Positions 1-13,174 of a DNA stretch of 64,000 bases are shown in pieces. The DNA lies in contig NC_045146.1 in assembly GCF_008831285.2 (NCBI RefSeq), positions 12,105,289 to 12,169,288 of the forward strand. The letters run 5' to 3'. Each line of letters begins with the position of its first letter. The first letter of the stretch is position 1. The stretch is from Nymphaea colorata (taxonomy: Eukaryota > Streptophyta > Magnoliopsida > Nymphaeales > Nymphaeaceae). The notes below the pieces were generated by a model. That model saw only the letters and a list, made by a program, of their open reading frames with translations, had not been told where the DNA came from and made no database searches. The translations under genes were made by a program, and so were the position numbers.

Positions 1-743
1 AAGTTCTCCAAATGGATCTCATTTCTTCCCCAAACTATGAAACCATGTGCTGCTGACAAAATGGAAAACTCAACAGCAAAAATTGTGGTAAGGAGTAACC
101 AATTAAGGAATAAGAAACAAAAAGAATACAAAACATAATGCATTAAAATCAAACAAACAAAACAAAAAAAAAATGAAACAAAACAAGGTAGGGGTGAATA
201 GTCTGCAACTGCCCACACAGGCTTTAACCAATACGAAGAGCAAATGCAATTCCTAATCATGAAAAGAAGCTTGGAACGACGATTTAGAATGGTAAGTAAT
301 GACGGTCACAATTATTGTGTCACGATATTTATGGGGATTCGAAACGGCTGAGGTGACACAGCAATAGCATCCGTTTGCATCAAAGATCGGTTCTCATCTT
401 CTCAAGATTCGCGGGGTCCCGTGGAACTTTAAACAGGAATTTAAGAGTATGAGGACAAATTCCTCTAGGTTGATTTTCAGCCTGGTAGAAATATATTTCC
501 TTCCTGTTGCTTCAACAATCGTTTTCTTATTTTTCAAACTATAATCCAGCCTCCTTAATGAAAAATTATTGGCTTTGCTCTTGAGAAGGAGCCCTTGTTC
601 TTCACATGCCTCTAACAAGTTGTCAGACTTTTCATCGCGAACCTTTTAGGGCTGCGTAAGGAGTGACGCATAATCAGATATCCATGGCCCACTTCCCTGC
701 TTCAACTATCTTTCAGGCCTCCTAGCTCTTTTTGATTATTCTT

Positions 744-746
<3 letters not shown>

Positions 747-808
<62 letters not shown>
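747..808. repeat. Compound (CT)n(AT)n microsatellite
   Basis: A run of CT dinucleotides passes directly into a run of AT dinucleotides ending near 808. It is not in a gene. Confidence 0.9.
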
Positions 809-810
<2 letters not shown>

Positions 811-1545
811 TATTCAAATCTGACAGATGGCCTCTTTTGGTCTTCCTTCCGTCTCCGTCACTAACATGACCAGTGGATCCTAAGCACCAATCTTTTCATT
901 CAGTTTGGGGCTTCATTGCCGTTTATCTTGGCCATCAAAAGCTCTCGTAAGAAGAGGAAAAAGAGAGAGAGCGAGAGATTGGGGGACCAATCCAAGAATA
1001 AATTAACCGGTGAAGAGGCAGCTCGATGGTGATGGGACCATGCAATTGGAATGGGAAAAGGTCGTGGAAAACTTTTACTTGAATGCTCCATTGTGTCCAA
1101 AAAAGTTGGTATTCAATTAATACAAGGCACCGCGCTGTCCAATAATTGGATCGCCGTTTCCATTAACACCAGCGGTACGCATTGCTATGTAACCCTCTTT
1201 AAAAAAATATGAAGCCGAGTCGGCCCATGCCACACTGATACGAGCCCATATATTAAGGAAAAATTAATTTATATCGCTAGAGCTTGATAAAACTCATATA
1301 TGTGTGTGTATAACCATGGTTTAAGCATCAAAATTATGAACTTCTATTACATACAAATCAAAGCCAATCAGTCAAATTGTTTTCCGTATAAGAAGAAAAT
1401 TGAAAATTTGAATTTAACTATAGGGCTAGGATCTGGCTAGGCGACAAGCGTGTTTACAAGAACGGGCCCGCTCAATGACTGACTTTGAAAAGTAGACGCC
1501 TAGTGGAGGTAGAACGAAGGGAGGCGGAGACTTATCATTTTTCTA

Positions 1546-1772
1546 GGGGGCATTTGATACCTTCGTGTTTGAATATACTTTTGCTGATATGGTAAAAGAT
1601 GCATGATACAATCCACAGTTCATCAAACTAAGAATCTATAATCAAGATTCTTATTTTACTACTTTGTATTGGGAAAAAAGTTTGGATTTAAGATCGGAGG
1701 TGGAATGTTTGATCTTAAATCGAGGGTTCTGAAATCTTGAAGATTTTAAATTGGAGGCAACCAAACGCTCCC
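1546..1772. mobile_element. Possible MITE-like element with imperfect terminal inverted repeats
   Basis: The left end reads GGGGGCATTTGATAC. The reverse complement of the right end reads GGGAGCGTTTGGTTG, so the ends match imperfectly as inverted repeats about 227 bp apart. The interior has no coding capacity and contains a smaller inversion around TTTAAGATC/GATCTTAAA. No clear target-site duplication was found, so this is a weak call; ends of the type CGTTTGG are common in plant MITEs. Confidence 0.3.
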
Positions 1773-3766
1773 AGATCATTTGCTTAATAGCTAATAGTTG
1801 TTTAGGCAATCAAACTTAGTCAAACGACTTATGTTTAATTTATTAACAAATGACTATAATATGACGCTGGTTGATTTGATTCTAGTCATACTATAATCTA
1901 TACTTCAATGGGTCTATAAAAAATGATAAAAGTGAAGGCAGATGCAATCACTTGAGGAATTTGTTCTATGAAAACTAGTTTTTTTTTTTTAAAAAAAAAA
2001 TCGAATCAGTTTTGAAAAACTTGTTTATATAATAACAAAACACATTTTTTTTAATATCTAAGGGAAAACAGTTTATTTATTACCTTTTGACAAAAAAGCA
2101 CTTTTTACCTAAAAACGTTGGTTTTAGGACATCATCCAAGCGTCCACAAGAGGAAGAGGCCGGAAGAAACATTCATGATCTTATCAAAAATTGAATTCAG
2201 TACAGCTAAAATCGACAAAACCCTTGCACTAGATCTTTCCAAGCTGTAACTCTGTCAGGCCTTATCTGACTTAGCCCACATATTATGACTCTTGTCACGT
2301 TCTTACTAGCTCACCTCATTACCAAAGAAAGGGCAATGGGCACACACCACTAGGTCGGGTCATTGCCCCTTGCAATCGGGCTTAGCTAATAAATACAGCC
2401 GTTAGATTAGTTTTGAAAGCGCAATTAAACTTGGAGATAAGGAGTCCATTTTATGTCTACTAATTACTATAAGACAAGTGCAATAAGTGGGTTGATGCAA
2501 ACCAATTGTTTTTGTCGTAACGAAAACAAAGAAAGAAAAGAACATAATGATCCTGTATCGACTTGTGCCAACAAGTGACCTGACTCATTTTGTGCTGAAT
2601 TGGATGTAAAAGGTAGACATCTCAATTCAGGTCGGACCCACAATTACTTGGTTTTTCTTCTTGGGTGAGCAGGATGTGTAAGTCGTGATCTTACCATTAA
2701 AAGCCTATAAGAATAACACCAATGGTAATCAACAGATAGCGTGTCTTTTGCTTGCTCGACCAGCTATGTTACGATCCTTGAAGCCTTTAGATTTGATTCT
2801 TTAAAAGTGAAACCTAAAATTAAGTCTAGTAGTATGAGATCCTAGTTTTACAAGTATAATGGAGTGATGTACCGGATTTTTTTTTTATTGAGATTTTAGA
2901 TTTGGACACAAGACTGAAAGAAAACTTGGGTGATTCGGTCATCAATTGGATACCATTTTCTTTACCAGACTCTTTGAACGGATCCAAAATCGGGTAAATT
3001 TAACCCACCAACATGTCGGCAGCAGTAGGGGAACACCACTTGCCAGCATGGGAGGGGGGGGGGTGTGTGGGCCTAGGCCATGGCCCCACCCCAACAAGCT
3101 AAAAAAAAATTACATTGTAAAAATTGAAAATTTTTAGTTGAGTAATGTATTTTTTAGATTCGAGTTTAGTTTGGCCTTACCCAAATAAGTTAGTTGGACT
3201 AATTGGCTCGCACCTAAAAAAATTCTCGCTCCATGTCGACTATGCACTACAAAATGAAACGTACTAGTGAAATGAGTTTGCAAGTTCAACTTGCTGTACA
3301 TTTACAATTTGTCTCCTCTTCGCATGTGAAAGGTTCCCTTGAACTCAGACAACCATTTAGATCTTAATTTATTGATCCAGATCCGAGAATCACGGGTCGC
3401 ATTCGGTTCGCATGCAACATAAGCCACCATTTTAGAAAAACTCATTTTCAGGTATATTTTTCACTTATAATTCCAAAAAAGAAATCAGTTTTTCTTGTGA
3501 CTTTGTTAGTAACGGCCTCACTAATCTATTTATTTATAAATTACATTCTTAAGAGAATCGAAGGAAAGTAAATCTAAGTATTATTTAAAGTTTTCTGCGC
3601 GTGTCATCAATTCATTTTTCTTTTTAACAAGTCTAAAGGAAAAATTAAAGACTCTTCGCTGTATCTCTAGACTTAAGTCCGAGACAGTAAGCTTACTTAA
3701 ATGAGTGCGAGAGTTTTGAATGCAGGTAAGGTAATTGAAGAGCGATAAGGAGTCCAGGTAGACGGG

Positions 3767-4700
3767 ATGAGTATCGCCAAAATTGTAATGCATTTAAAAG
3801 AGGAGGTGGACGTGGATTCAGATATAGACAGGGATGATGATGATGAGGAGGAGGAGGAGGAGGAGTCCGAGCGGGCGGGGGATGAGGTTGTTCCGGTAAT
3901 TGGGGCGATGGTCAGAGTCGTCCTCGTCGGCGCACTTTTTTCTACTCCACCAGCTATATATTTCTTTCGGGAGAACCAGAGAGACGTATGCTGGTTGATG
4001 AGCTGTTGGGATCTTTCTTGAGAGCCTTCTAAATTTGCCGGCCTCTTCTTCCCAACGCCAACCGCTTCCTTCATTTTTAATTTCGCACGCTGCGTTCCCT
4101 GGAGCAGATAGCATGAAACAGAGAGAGACAGGGAAAAATAAAGAATTTGCTGTTGCTGCAAGTAGGCAGCTTCGATTCTGAGCTTAATTTCGTCGTCGTC
4201 CTCGTCTCGGCCTGCTTCTTCTTGATCTTGCTCTTCTTCTTCTTCTTCTTACTTATTCCTCTGCGGCAATCCCAGCGCATACCCCGTCGATGCTGCGCTG
4301 CCCTCGTCAGAGCGGTGCTCCTGGTAGGGACGCCTTTTCTCTCTCATATTTATGTCGGGAGTTCTTTCTTCTTCTTCTTCTTCTTCTTCTTTTCTCTACC
4401 TCACCCATCTCCTATTCCTCCCGCCCTCCCCGCGATCTTCTCTTTATTTTTCCGTACGGCTAGCCCCTGAGAATTAGCCCGGTGGAAAATGGAGACCGAA
4501 AGCGTCTTTCCATCGGATTTTGCAGACGCAGGCCTGCTTCTTATTGCACCATTTCCATTTGATTTGGTTCTCTCTCCCGATTTCCTTCTTCTTCTTCTTC
4601 TTCTCTCCTCTCTCAGGCATTGCTTCTTTTTCTTAAGACTCAGAAGAGCGATCCGCAGAAACCATTGGCTATTTATTAAACTTCATTTTTTCTGGTAAAC
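3767..4700. promoter_or_regulatory. Pyrimidine-rich region with TATA-like box, possible distal leader or promoter
   Basis: A CTATATAT motif lies near 3953. It is followed by C/T-rich sequence with repeated TTC blocks at about 4230-4250, 4370-4390 and 4590-4600, which looks like a plant 5' untranslated exon. A GTAAAC donor-like site occurs near 4694. Open frames on both strands here are low complexity: an acidic D/E run on plus and a serine run on minus, both from one GGA/TCC repeat. It could be a distal first exon of the PILS gene downstream. That gene also has a nearer TATA box, so the assignment is speculative. Confidence 0.25.
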
Positions 4701-5427
4701 CGAGTTGTCCGTCGCCGCCGAGAAGAGGTTTCTTGCCAAATAGTTCCCTCTTTACTCCGTTCTTTCGCTATTTTTATTATTTTTCTCCTTTTCGATGTTT
4801 TCTACGTGTATGAGTACAGTATTATCATACATGATTACTTGCTTTCTTGTTGATCTTACCCATCTTGATTGTTATCCTTTAGTATCTGTATTTTATATTC
4901 ATTTACCATTTCTTGCTTCATTACAATTTTAAGACTCACTTCCTTGTTTTATGTTGGGTCACCTATAATTAAAATTCATTTGAGTTGGGAGTTATGTTTT
5001 GCAAAATATTTGTGTTTGAAAACTCAAAGAACTGCCAAAAGTGTACGCGTCTGTTCAATATAAAAATAATATCGTGTAAAAGTTTAAAATGTAAGCTTTT
5101 CGGCTCTGCATGATTGGATCAAGACAAGAAAAAAATTGTTTTATTTATTGAGTTTCAAATCAACGTGGTTTTGGAGTATTCCACTTAACTATTTTAGCCG
5201 CTACCAATTAATGCTTCCAGACCTTTATCGAATCAAAGAAGGTTGGCTTTTTCACGTTGAGGACCAACAAAGCAGAATAATATATATGTATATATATATA
5301 TAAACATGTTGAGTGACTTGAAAGACAAAGTGCCCTTCAGAAAGATGCAAAATGGCAAAGGTGTTAAAATAAACGTGTGCTTGCGCTGACACGGTCCGTT
5401 TTCTGGTTCAGGATTCTCTTGCTGTCT

Positions 5428-5433
5428 TATAAA
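5428..5433 (+). promoter_or_regulatory. TATA box upstream of the PILS gene
   Basis: The hexamer TATAAA sits 92 bp before the predicted start codon. This would place transcription initiation around 5455-5465 and give a short leader without an upstream ATG. This is inference from position and sequence only. Confidence 0.45.
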
Positions 5434-5519
5434 GAGAAGCGGAACATAGGGACATTGCGTGTTCCTGTACAAGTGAACAACAAGAACAAGGAGTGGTGCA
5501 TTAATTAATCTGGGCAAGT

Positions 5520-8500
5520 ATGGGGTTTTGGACTCTGTTCGAGGCGTCCAGCGTTCCCGTTCTCCAAGTTCTGATCGTCAGCGGGTTGGGTGCCTTCTTG
5601 GCTACTCCTTATTGCAATGTGCTCAAGGACGACGCCACAAAACACTTGAACAAGGTACCTTCTTTCCCTTTCTGTCTCCCCTTCTCCATTCACTGGCAAG
5701 CCTATGGTTCCGTCTATATACGAGCCATTGACAGCGCGAGACTGCTTAAGATCAGTGTATCAGCTTGCTGGGCTGAGTTGGGTGAAACTGGTTCTGCTCT
5801 TGACTTGGGCAACGACCAATTCTGAGTGCATCGTGTACAGTGATGTGGTTCATTGATGACGTTGACGCAGTGTTGGATGTGGCATGCAGATTGTGTTTGT
5901 GGTGTTCACCCCTTGCTTAGTCTTTGCAAGTTTGGTCCAGTCAGTCACACTGGAAGATATCATTTCTTGGTAAGCTTTTGCTGCTCTCTGCTTTTTTCCT
6001 CTCTTGATTCTCAAAGCTTCTAGCTAGTTGGTGATGGTCATTCTGCTTTTGTGCATGCGTATATATCTATGTAGGTGGTTCATGCCCGTCAACATCTTGT
6101 TGATCTACATAATTGGAGGGTTCCTTGGGTGGGTGGCTGTTAAGTTACTGAAGCCTGAGCCTTTCTTGAAAGGTGTAGTCATCGCTTGTTGCTCTGCAGG
6201 TGAAAAATTACTCCTTCACTTCCGCTCCTTTGTTCACTTAATCAGTCGCGCGGAGAGATGGTGCCATGCCAACGCTCATATAATTGACGTTTAATGAATC
6301 CGTGAGTTTCTTGTTGTCAATAGCAGTATTAATCAATCATCTTACGGGAAAAGATGGAAAGAAACAGGATATATAGTTGCCTACCAGTCTTCTTGAAGGC
6401 CTTCTATGTTAAAATCTTGGTAATTTTGAAAGTTAAGGACCGAATCTGACCGAATTAACCGATTCAGGCTGATTCTGCCCATTCTAATGCAATAGGAGTA
6501 AGCATGATCAGGCACCCTGCCAAACCACAGTGGGGCTCTGTTAATGATTATATGAACATGATTCCTTATTTACTTTTGCTTCCGAAGTATGATGGTCAAT
6601 CAGTTCGGCGTTATTCTTTCGACAGGAAACTTGGGCAATTTAATGATAATAATCATCCCCGCAATATGTGATGAGAAAGGAACGCCCTTTGGCAATTCGG
6701 GCGCGTGCACTAAGATTGGACTCGCTTATTCATCTTTTTCCATGGCGGTAAGTCTTCTGCAATTTCTCAAGCCATTTTCACCTTCATCATGCATCTCTTT
6801 GAGTCTCCCTGATCATACTCCAACTTTCTTACTGAATTATGATTACAAAAGAAGGCCTTCAAGTTGAAGTCAATGGATTGATACTTAGGATGAGTCGGTC
6901 TTTGCTGTAAAACCGAAACAGTGAAGCCACATTTTTGGTAGTAAAAAAGGGGAGGCATGAGGTTCTACAGATTAGAACAGGAAATGAAACCATGCACCTC
7001 TGTTATGTGTGTGTGTGTGTGTATATATATATAACTGCTCTCATGTGGGACAGGGTTAATGGTGCCTGTAACTTGTTCCTTTTGTAGACTTATCTTCGAA
7101 AACCTCTAGAGAAGCTGCAGCCATCTGGGAACTATTAACAGTTACCCTTCAAATCGAATGTGTTGATGATTCGATCAACTTGATTTTTGAGTCTTTTCTT
7201 CATTTAAAGACATATATCCACCAAGTTCTGTTGTTTTCATGACGGTCGAATTTTTCTTCTTGAATGTTCAGTTGGGTGCCTTCTACATCTGGACACACAC
7301 CTACCATATGATGCGCTCTGCAGGTGAGGTGTATCATGCAGAAATTGGGTCACAGAAGCCCTCCATAAAGGTTGCAAATGCGGATTTGGAAGCTGGAGCA
7401 GAGACACACCTTCTCAAGGCAGTGGATGGTTCCAGCAGTGCACATGTACCATCGTCAGAGTCCTATGCTGCTGCTCTATCACTGCCACTATCGAAATCTG
7501 CCGAAGCTGCTGCAGATCAAGCGGTAAGCTTCTTCTCCTACAGTTTGCTTTTGTACCAAATCTATACAGAAAACATACAGTATTGCTTTTCCATGATGTA
7601 AGACATGAAGTTTCAATTCCTAAATGTAAGCTTTAGACTACAGTAGCCGGAATATCAAGAAGAAACTACTGTCTGATACATATACGTGAATTGATACTAA
7701 TTTATTTTTATTCTATCTTTAGGATAAAAATTCGAAACTTGCAGATTTTTGCGTGCTTTTGGTTGGAGGAACTGCTAGTCTTTGCTTCTTTAATATTGTT
7801 TCCTAACCTCTTGCTGCAGCAGAGACCGGAACCTGATTTAAATGGGAAGCCGAACAGCAACAAAAAGGGGAAGACGTGGGAGAACATCAAGGGACTGCTC
7901 CACCGCATTCTTGAAGAGTTATTTGCCCCCCCAACAATTGCCGCGGTATCTCTTCTATTATATCCTGCTTATCTTTCTCTTTAGTCCTTCACCAAATTAG
8001 TTAAAAATAGAAACCTTAAAGATTGGACAGTGGTGTTCTATCATCTATGAAGGGATGAACACAGATTCACAAAGCACGTTCTTGGATAATATTTATGTCA
8101 ATATTCCGGTATTTTGTTTTAGCTTTTCTTGGAGACATCATCAAACTCAAACTGCACGAAGCAGGGAGAACTTTTGAACAGTACACGGCAAACACGCTCT
8201 TTTTTGTGCATAACCCTGTGGGGAAATGTAATAATTTCAAGTCAAGTGGTTTTTCAAAAAAACACTCGACGAACTGATACCGATCTTTGAATTTTTAAGA
8301 TCAACGTAAGATATTCTCAATGTACAAGCACTTCCCAAGGAATTCCGAGGTAGACAGTGCCGATCCTCAACATTTCGTATATAAAAACTCAAGAACCATG
8401 ACATGATACTGACAATGTGAAGATGACAAATATCACGATTTCTGTCATCCTACAAAAAAATATGATATTTGATACTGTAGTACAAAATTCTTATTTTTAT

Positions 8501-10295
8501 CCCTGACATACCAAGGAAATAATGCGTATATTTTTGCAGTTACTTTGAATCGGTCGCTTGCGTTTTTTTTTTCCAATTTCCTTTAGAAGTTTAATTCCCC
8601 TCTATATCAAATTTCTGGGTCCTTCGCCGGTTCTCATTGATAGGTAGTTCATGTTTTCGAAGATCATGATTTCTTATATTATGGCTGTTTAATGATTTTC
8701 TCTTGTTCGCATTGTCGTTGTTATTGTAATTGCTGTTCTTGTGGTTCCCATCGTCTGGTGTGATGAGATATTAAATTTAGATGGCAAATGTTCACACTTG
8801 CAGATCGTCGGCCTGGTATTTGGTGCAATTCCAGGTCTGAAATCTCTAATAATCGGCAGCGCTGCTCCTCTTCGAGTCATTGAACAATCTGTTTCCTTGT
8901 TGGGGTAAGTAAGTTTTTTTAGTGGCTATACATAAAAAAAGTTTAGGCACTTCTAGAAAAGAATAAAATTGTCTTCTAAAAACTTTACATTTCCTACTGA
9001 CATCTGAACCACAGATGTCTCGTATTTAAAGGTTGAGGATTTGTCGCAATTGACATTTTTCGTTCCTTTCTTATCACTTGAATGCGCTTACCACCAACAC
9101 CTCATTCTATTGCTTTGCAGGAACGCCACGATACCTTGCATTACGCTTATACTAGGAGGGAACCTTACCAAAGGTACCCAACAAATTTCTTATTTCTTTT
9201 GTGCATTTGCATGTTTGTTTCATATTTAAGGATGTAAATGGTTTGATTCCTTGAAATGTAAATATATTACAAAACCATTTGTTAACTGTTCATAATCATT
9301 TTCGAATTGAAACTTGCCTGTTGGCTTCACAAGCATCAATCATATGGCAAACAGCGGAGACTTCTAGGAGGAAATGGTCTCCCGAAATTTTCACATTGGG
9401 ATGATCAGGAGTCCTAAGACCAGTTCTTATGGATGAAACAGGCTTGCGGTTGGGGAAACTAAAAATTTCGATGATGATTTCGATCATCTGCGTGCGGTAT
9501 GTCATTCTTCCGGCAAGCGGCATTCTTGTGGTGAGACTTGCAAATAGTTTGGGCTTGCTACCACCAGACCCTTTGTACCGTTACGTGCTAATGGTGCAAT
9601 TCACTCTCCCTCCAGCCATGGCTATAGGTAAGTCCATGCACTTATTCTTTTCCTCTTTTCCTTTGCTTTTCTGTAATTAAGATAGAGAAAATACTCGAAC
9701 TATAATTAATTTCATCTTTGTTTGCATGAAGCCATCAATTGTTATTAGATCATAACCTGTTCGAAATCATCCAGCCACTACACCGTGGGCCTAACTGCCT
9801 CCAACACATTATAAACTTCAAACTCTGTTAGCATCCGATTTATGAGCTCAACTCTTCTGCATGAAAAAGCAAGAAATGTGCTTTCTCTCTTGGCAACCCG
9901 TTGTCAGATATCCCAGAGTGAGAGATCCGTTCAAATCGATTTAATGGCATACTTACGGTCGCCTTGTACATCATAAACCTTTGAAGCAAAAGCCCAAGAA
10001 CAGGAGCGACCCTATCGGTTCCTCGAGGGGCCACAATGAGTTTTGAACCCATGGCCAGCTTCTCTACCATCCAAGCCACTATCCTAGCGAACGAAAACTG
10101 ACCATCTTTTAACGAGATATAACCGATCCACAATTTCTGATGCTTATTATGCTATTTGGTTGGGATGTAGGTACTATGGCGGAACTCTTCAATGTGGGTA
10201 AGCAGGAATCCTCGATCATCTTCTTGTTTACCTACTTGGTTGCAGCCGTTGCATTGACTTTTTGGTCAACCGTCTACATGTGGATGCTCTCATAA
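5520..10295 (+). CDS. PIN-LIKES (PILS) auxin efflux carrier family protein
   Basis: Ten coding exons: 5520-5654, 5890-5969, 6075-6199, 6626-6747, 7272-7523, 7820-7945, 8804-8904, 9121-9173, 9442-9627, 10171-10295. They total 1305 bp and encode 434 residues, close to the usual PILS size. Every junction is GT-AG and phases are consistent. The protein is a membrane-transport-fold carrier. The N-terminal half is a hydrophobic helical bundle containing CLVFASLVQ and the conserved SAGNLGNLM and GTPFG motifs. A hydrophilic loop is encoded mainly by exons 5 and 6 (about residues 170-265). The C-terminal bundle ends in WSTVYMWML. Known PILS proteins sit in the ER membrane and control intracellular auxin availability; which PILS subclass this is cannot be decided here. 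The start is the first ATG after a TATA box, and the motif MGFWTLFE is typical of the family's short luminal N-terminus. Exon 6 has a tandem CAGCAG acceptor, so one residue may be optional. Confidence 0.93.
7003..7032. repeat. (GT)n(AT)n microsatellite in PILS intron 4
   Basis: A short GT run followed by AT dinucleotides, located inside the intron between 6747 and 7272. Confidence 0.8.
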
Positions 10296-12067
10296 GCGAT
10301 CCTATTTTTTACATTCACTTGTGGTCCACATGTGATGTATCGCATGGTTCTGGTAATTGCGAGTTTGTAATTTATTCTTTCTTGTTTTGCGTAGCCCAAG
10401 GCTTCTTTCATGCAAAATGTAATGGGTACAAAATGTGTTATATAAGAATCGCAGCACTAAGATGAAGTGTAAATAGATTGCCATTCTCGTTTCAGATTGT
10501 GGAGATGCACAACAATCGGTGGACAAAGATTTTTCAAATTAGCTAATAAGAAGAGTTTGCCTAGTAAAATATAGATTGAAAGATGTAATTAGTAATAGGC
10601 ACCATATAAGTATAGAAGAATTTTAGCTATGCATGTGAAAATGCCGGCGAACGGAGCTAATAGATGGACCGAATCGAGATCGACCGACCTGTTGAAGATT
10701 CACTCCCTTTACAACTAAGCGCAGGATCGAATCTCCGCCCCGCCATTCCGCAGCCTAAACTTTGCCCAGTATAACGCATGACTGTCAGGGCTCACCAAGG
10801 ATTTCCGTCATTTAAAAAAAGGTAAGAAAATAGACACAAAATCTCAAAAATGATCTAATTAGCTGAGCCCAAAGTTAACTTTTCATGAAAATTATGCTCT
10901 GTCAAGATTAAAGGTAGTAAACCCTAAACTTACGAAAGTGCTCGAAATAAAAATTGAACTTCTTTTCGTTTGCATGAACTTTGAAGGGCTTGTTTTATAT
11001 CGGCGACGGGACTTGGTGAGCTTCTACATGCCACCACCTGATCTCAGCCAAAAAGCCAAAAAAGGTAGAAGATTATGCCAAGTTGAGCACCTACGCAAGT
11101 CGCTGAACCCACTTCGCAGTTTTAAAATTGTTTTCAGTAGTCAAGCCGAGCTGAAGCACTAGCAGCTGGGCCTGTCACCCAGCCCTAGTCGCAGTTGCTG
11201 GTACGAACTGCAGCACTCTCCATGAAGTACATTACAACAAAAGCAATCGCCTGAAAATGCACACAAAGGGATAACAAGATCACCTTTTTATAGTGTTTCA
11301 TTCCGAGTCGGCCATCAATTTGTAACCCGTACCCACTCTGCAGTACAGTTAGAACTGAGAAGATAACGTAAGCCCCTTGGCCCCTGCGTATTCTAACGAG
11401 ACTAGTAGACGTGCAGACGACCACCATTGACACCATTGCATGAAAAAAACATTAAAAAAATCCGTCACAGGCAGTGAAAAATAAATTCTAGTCTTTCATT
11501 ATTGGAAAGGAGAAAAATGAGGAAGGTCAGGAAGGAAAACACCAATTTCAACTATCGGAGTGTGCTTGCCCACTGTTAAAAAGAATCCTCTGTTCAGCAC
11601 GAAATAGAGTGTGATTACGGGCAATGCATGATATATCTATATCCAAGGTGAACTGGCTGCCACTCTTGTCTAAATTCGTCGGTTTCTCCAAGATCAATAA
11701 AAGACAGCCAATCACAGTCTGCTTTTACTGGCATCAGCTGGAATTGGAACCCTACATCTTGCAGCAATTTTTATGGCCTTCCAATGGCAGCCCATGTCAT
11801 CAGGCTTGACAGGACCACGACTGGGTAGAAACTTCAATGGACACAGACGCGAAATGCACAGGCTTAACAAATCATGTGTGGACCAGAGAACGAAAAAAGA
11901 ATTTGCAACAATTAAATTCCAATATTTTAGCCAATCCATGGCTGTTATGATCACATAGACTGCCGGTTCTTGACAAAGGAAACAACTAAAGAAAATAAAC
12001 ATCGCTGAAAATAACAAAAGGACCTGGGGTAAATATACACAAGTTACATATAGAAAGGCCGGTAACA
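10296..12067. other. Convergent intergenic region between PILS and DIS3
   Basis: The sequence separates the 3' ends of two genes transcribed toward each other and should hold both 3' untranslated regions. Apart from the unassigned minus-strand frame at 11185-11436, no feature is supported. Confidence 0.6.
11185..11436 (-). CDS. Unrecognised 83-residue ORF with two hydrophobic segments
   Basis: This frame contains two membrane-like stretches, around AYVIFSVLTVL and ILLSLCVHFQAIAFVVMYF, separated by a polar segment with GLQIDGRLGMKHYKK. The composition is more protein-like than the surrounding random frames. It lies about 630 bp beyond the DIS3 stop on the same strand, so it could simply be DIS3 3' UTR or downstream sequence. 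I recognise no family. It may be a relic exon of a membrane protein or chance. Confidence 0.15.
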   Translation of the reverse strand: MVSMVVVCTSTSLVRIRRGQGAYVIFSVLTVLQSGYGLQIDGRLGMKHYKKVILLSLCVHFQAIAFVVMYFMESAAVRTSNCD

Positions 12068-13118
12068 TTACTTTTCCAGGAGTGTGAGTTCCAGCTTCGG
12101 CCTGTTTGGTTGCGGCTCAACAACCTCGATGTGGATGTCTACCTTCTGTAAAACTCTGTAACTCTTGCCTGAGTTTATGTTTTTCACCTGCTGATGATTC
12201 TCATCCACAACCCATCCTTCCCCACCCGTCCTTCTTTTTCCATCACCTGATTGTCCGTTGTGAGTTAAGTACACGGGACCTTCTATACCATACCTGAAGA
12301 AACGAAGGCAAAGATGTCATTCAGCTCCACTCTCAGATTCTCAGAACTACTGTCAGTAATCCCTTAATATTGAAATGGGTAAAATCTCTGCAGAACAATC
12401 TCAATTTCTGGATGGATGGAAGGATACCAAGAATCAAGCACAAGTTTTACAATAGTATACACTATTTCAGTAAAGCAGTTTCTTGAAAATACCACCAATT
12501 CGTCAGGCAAAACTGACATGATCCCAAAAAATTACAATATCTTTATCTTTGGTGTTTGATGAAGCCATGGGACCGTTGAGTGGAAAGCCTTGTTCTTTCA
12601 ATTTTTTTTTTTCAATTTTTTTTGCACATTAAAACTTGCAATATTTGATCTGTTTTAGTAGGAGACACATTTTGAACCATGTCAACTCAAAAACTCAAAG
12701 ATGGATTGAAAAAAATTGAGATCAAATATCACAAAAAAGTTTAATTTTTACTAAATAAACCACAGAGTGGATCCCTATGCTCGGTAGGAAACTAGTAATT
12801 GATACAACTTGGACCTACTATTTCCACCTGTGACTACATACACATGCATGCATAGACACAACACCAGTTGTATCTGCATGTTTTCAAAGGTTGATTGGTC
12901 TGACACTTGAAGCCCAGGTTCAACAACAGCACTGGAACATTTTGTCGGTAATAGAAAAATGATAGCATCTAGATAAAAGACAATAAATAAGGGACAACGA
13001 CTTAGTTACAGCAATAGCATGACAAGAGAATCGTCTTAATATTACCTTCTGATACTCAAAAACAAGAGAACATCCAAATACCAGCCCCAGAGTATATTTA
13101 AAGAGAATCCATAATGCA

Positions 13119-13174
<56 letters not shown>

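Larger units (their letters stand above)
1..3700. other. Gene-poor AT-rich intergenic sequence
   Basis: No convincing gene is visible here. The open frames are short, lack family resemblance and have no supporting splice pattern. The stretch holds a CT/AT microsatellite, homopolymer A and T tracts (for example near 1980-2000), and a possible small inverted-repeat element at about 1546-1772. A GC-rich patch near 3050-3090 resembles GGCCC-rich sequence also seen near 62270-62310, possibly old transposon debris. Confidence 0.6.

Noticed and set aside
900..1100. 66-residue minus-strand ORF beginning MDTMEHSSK
   Set aside because: No recognisable domain, short, and no promoter or splice context.
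3697..4161. Serine-rich minus-strand ORF and acidic plus-strand ORF
   Set aside because: Both derive from one GGA/TCC simple repeat, and no conserved sequence flanks it.
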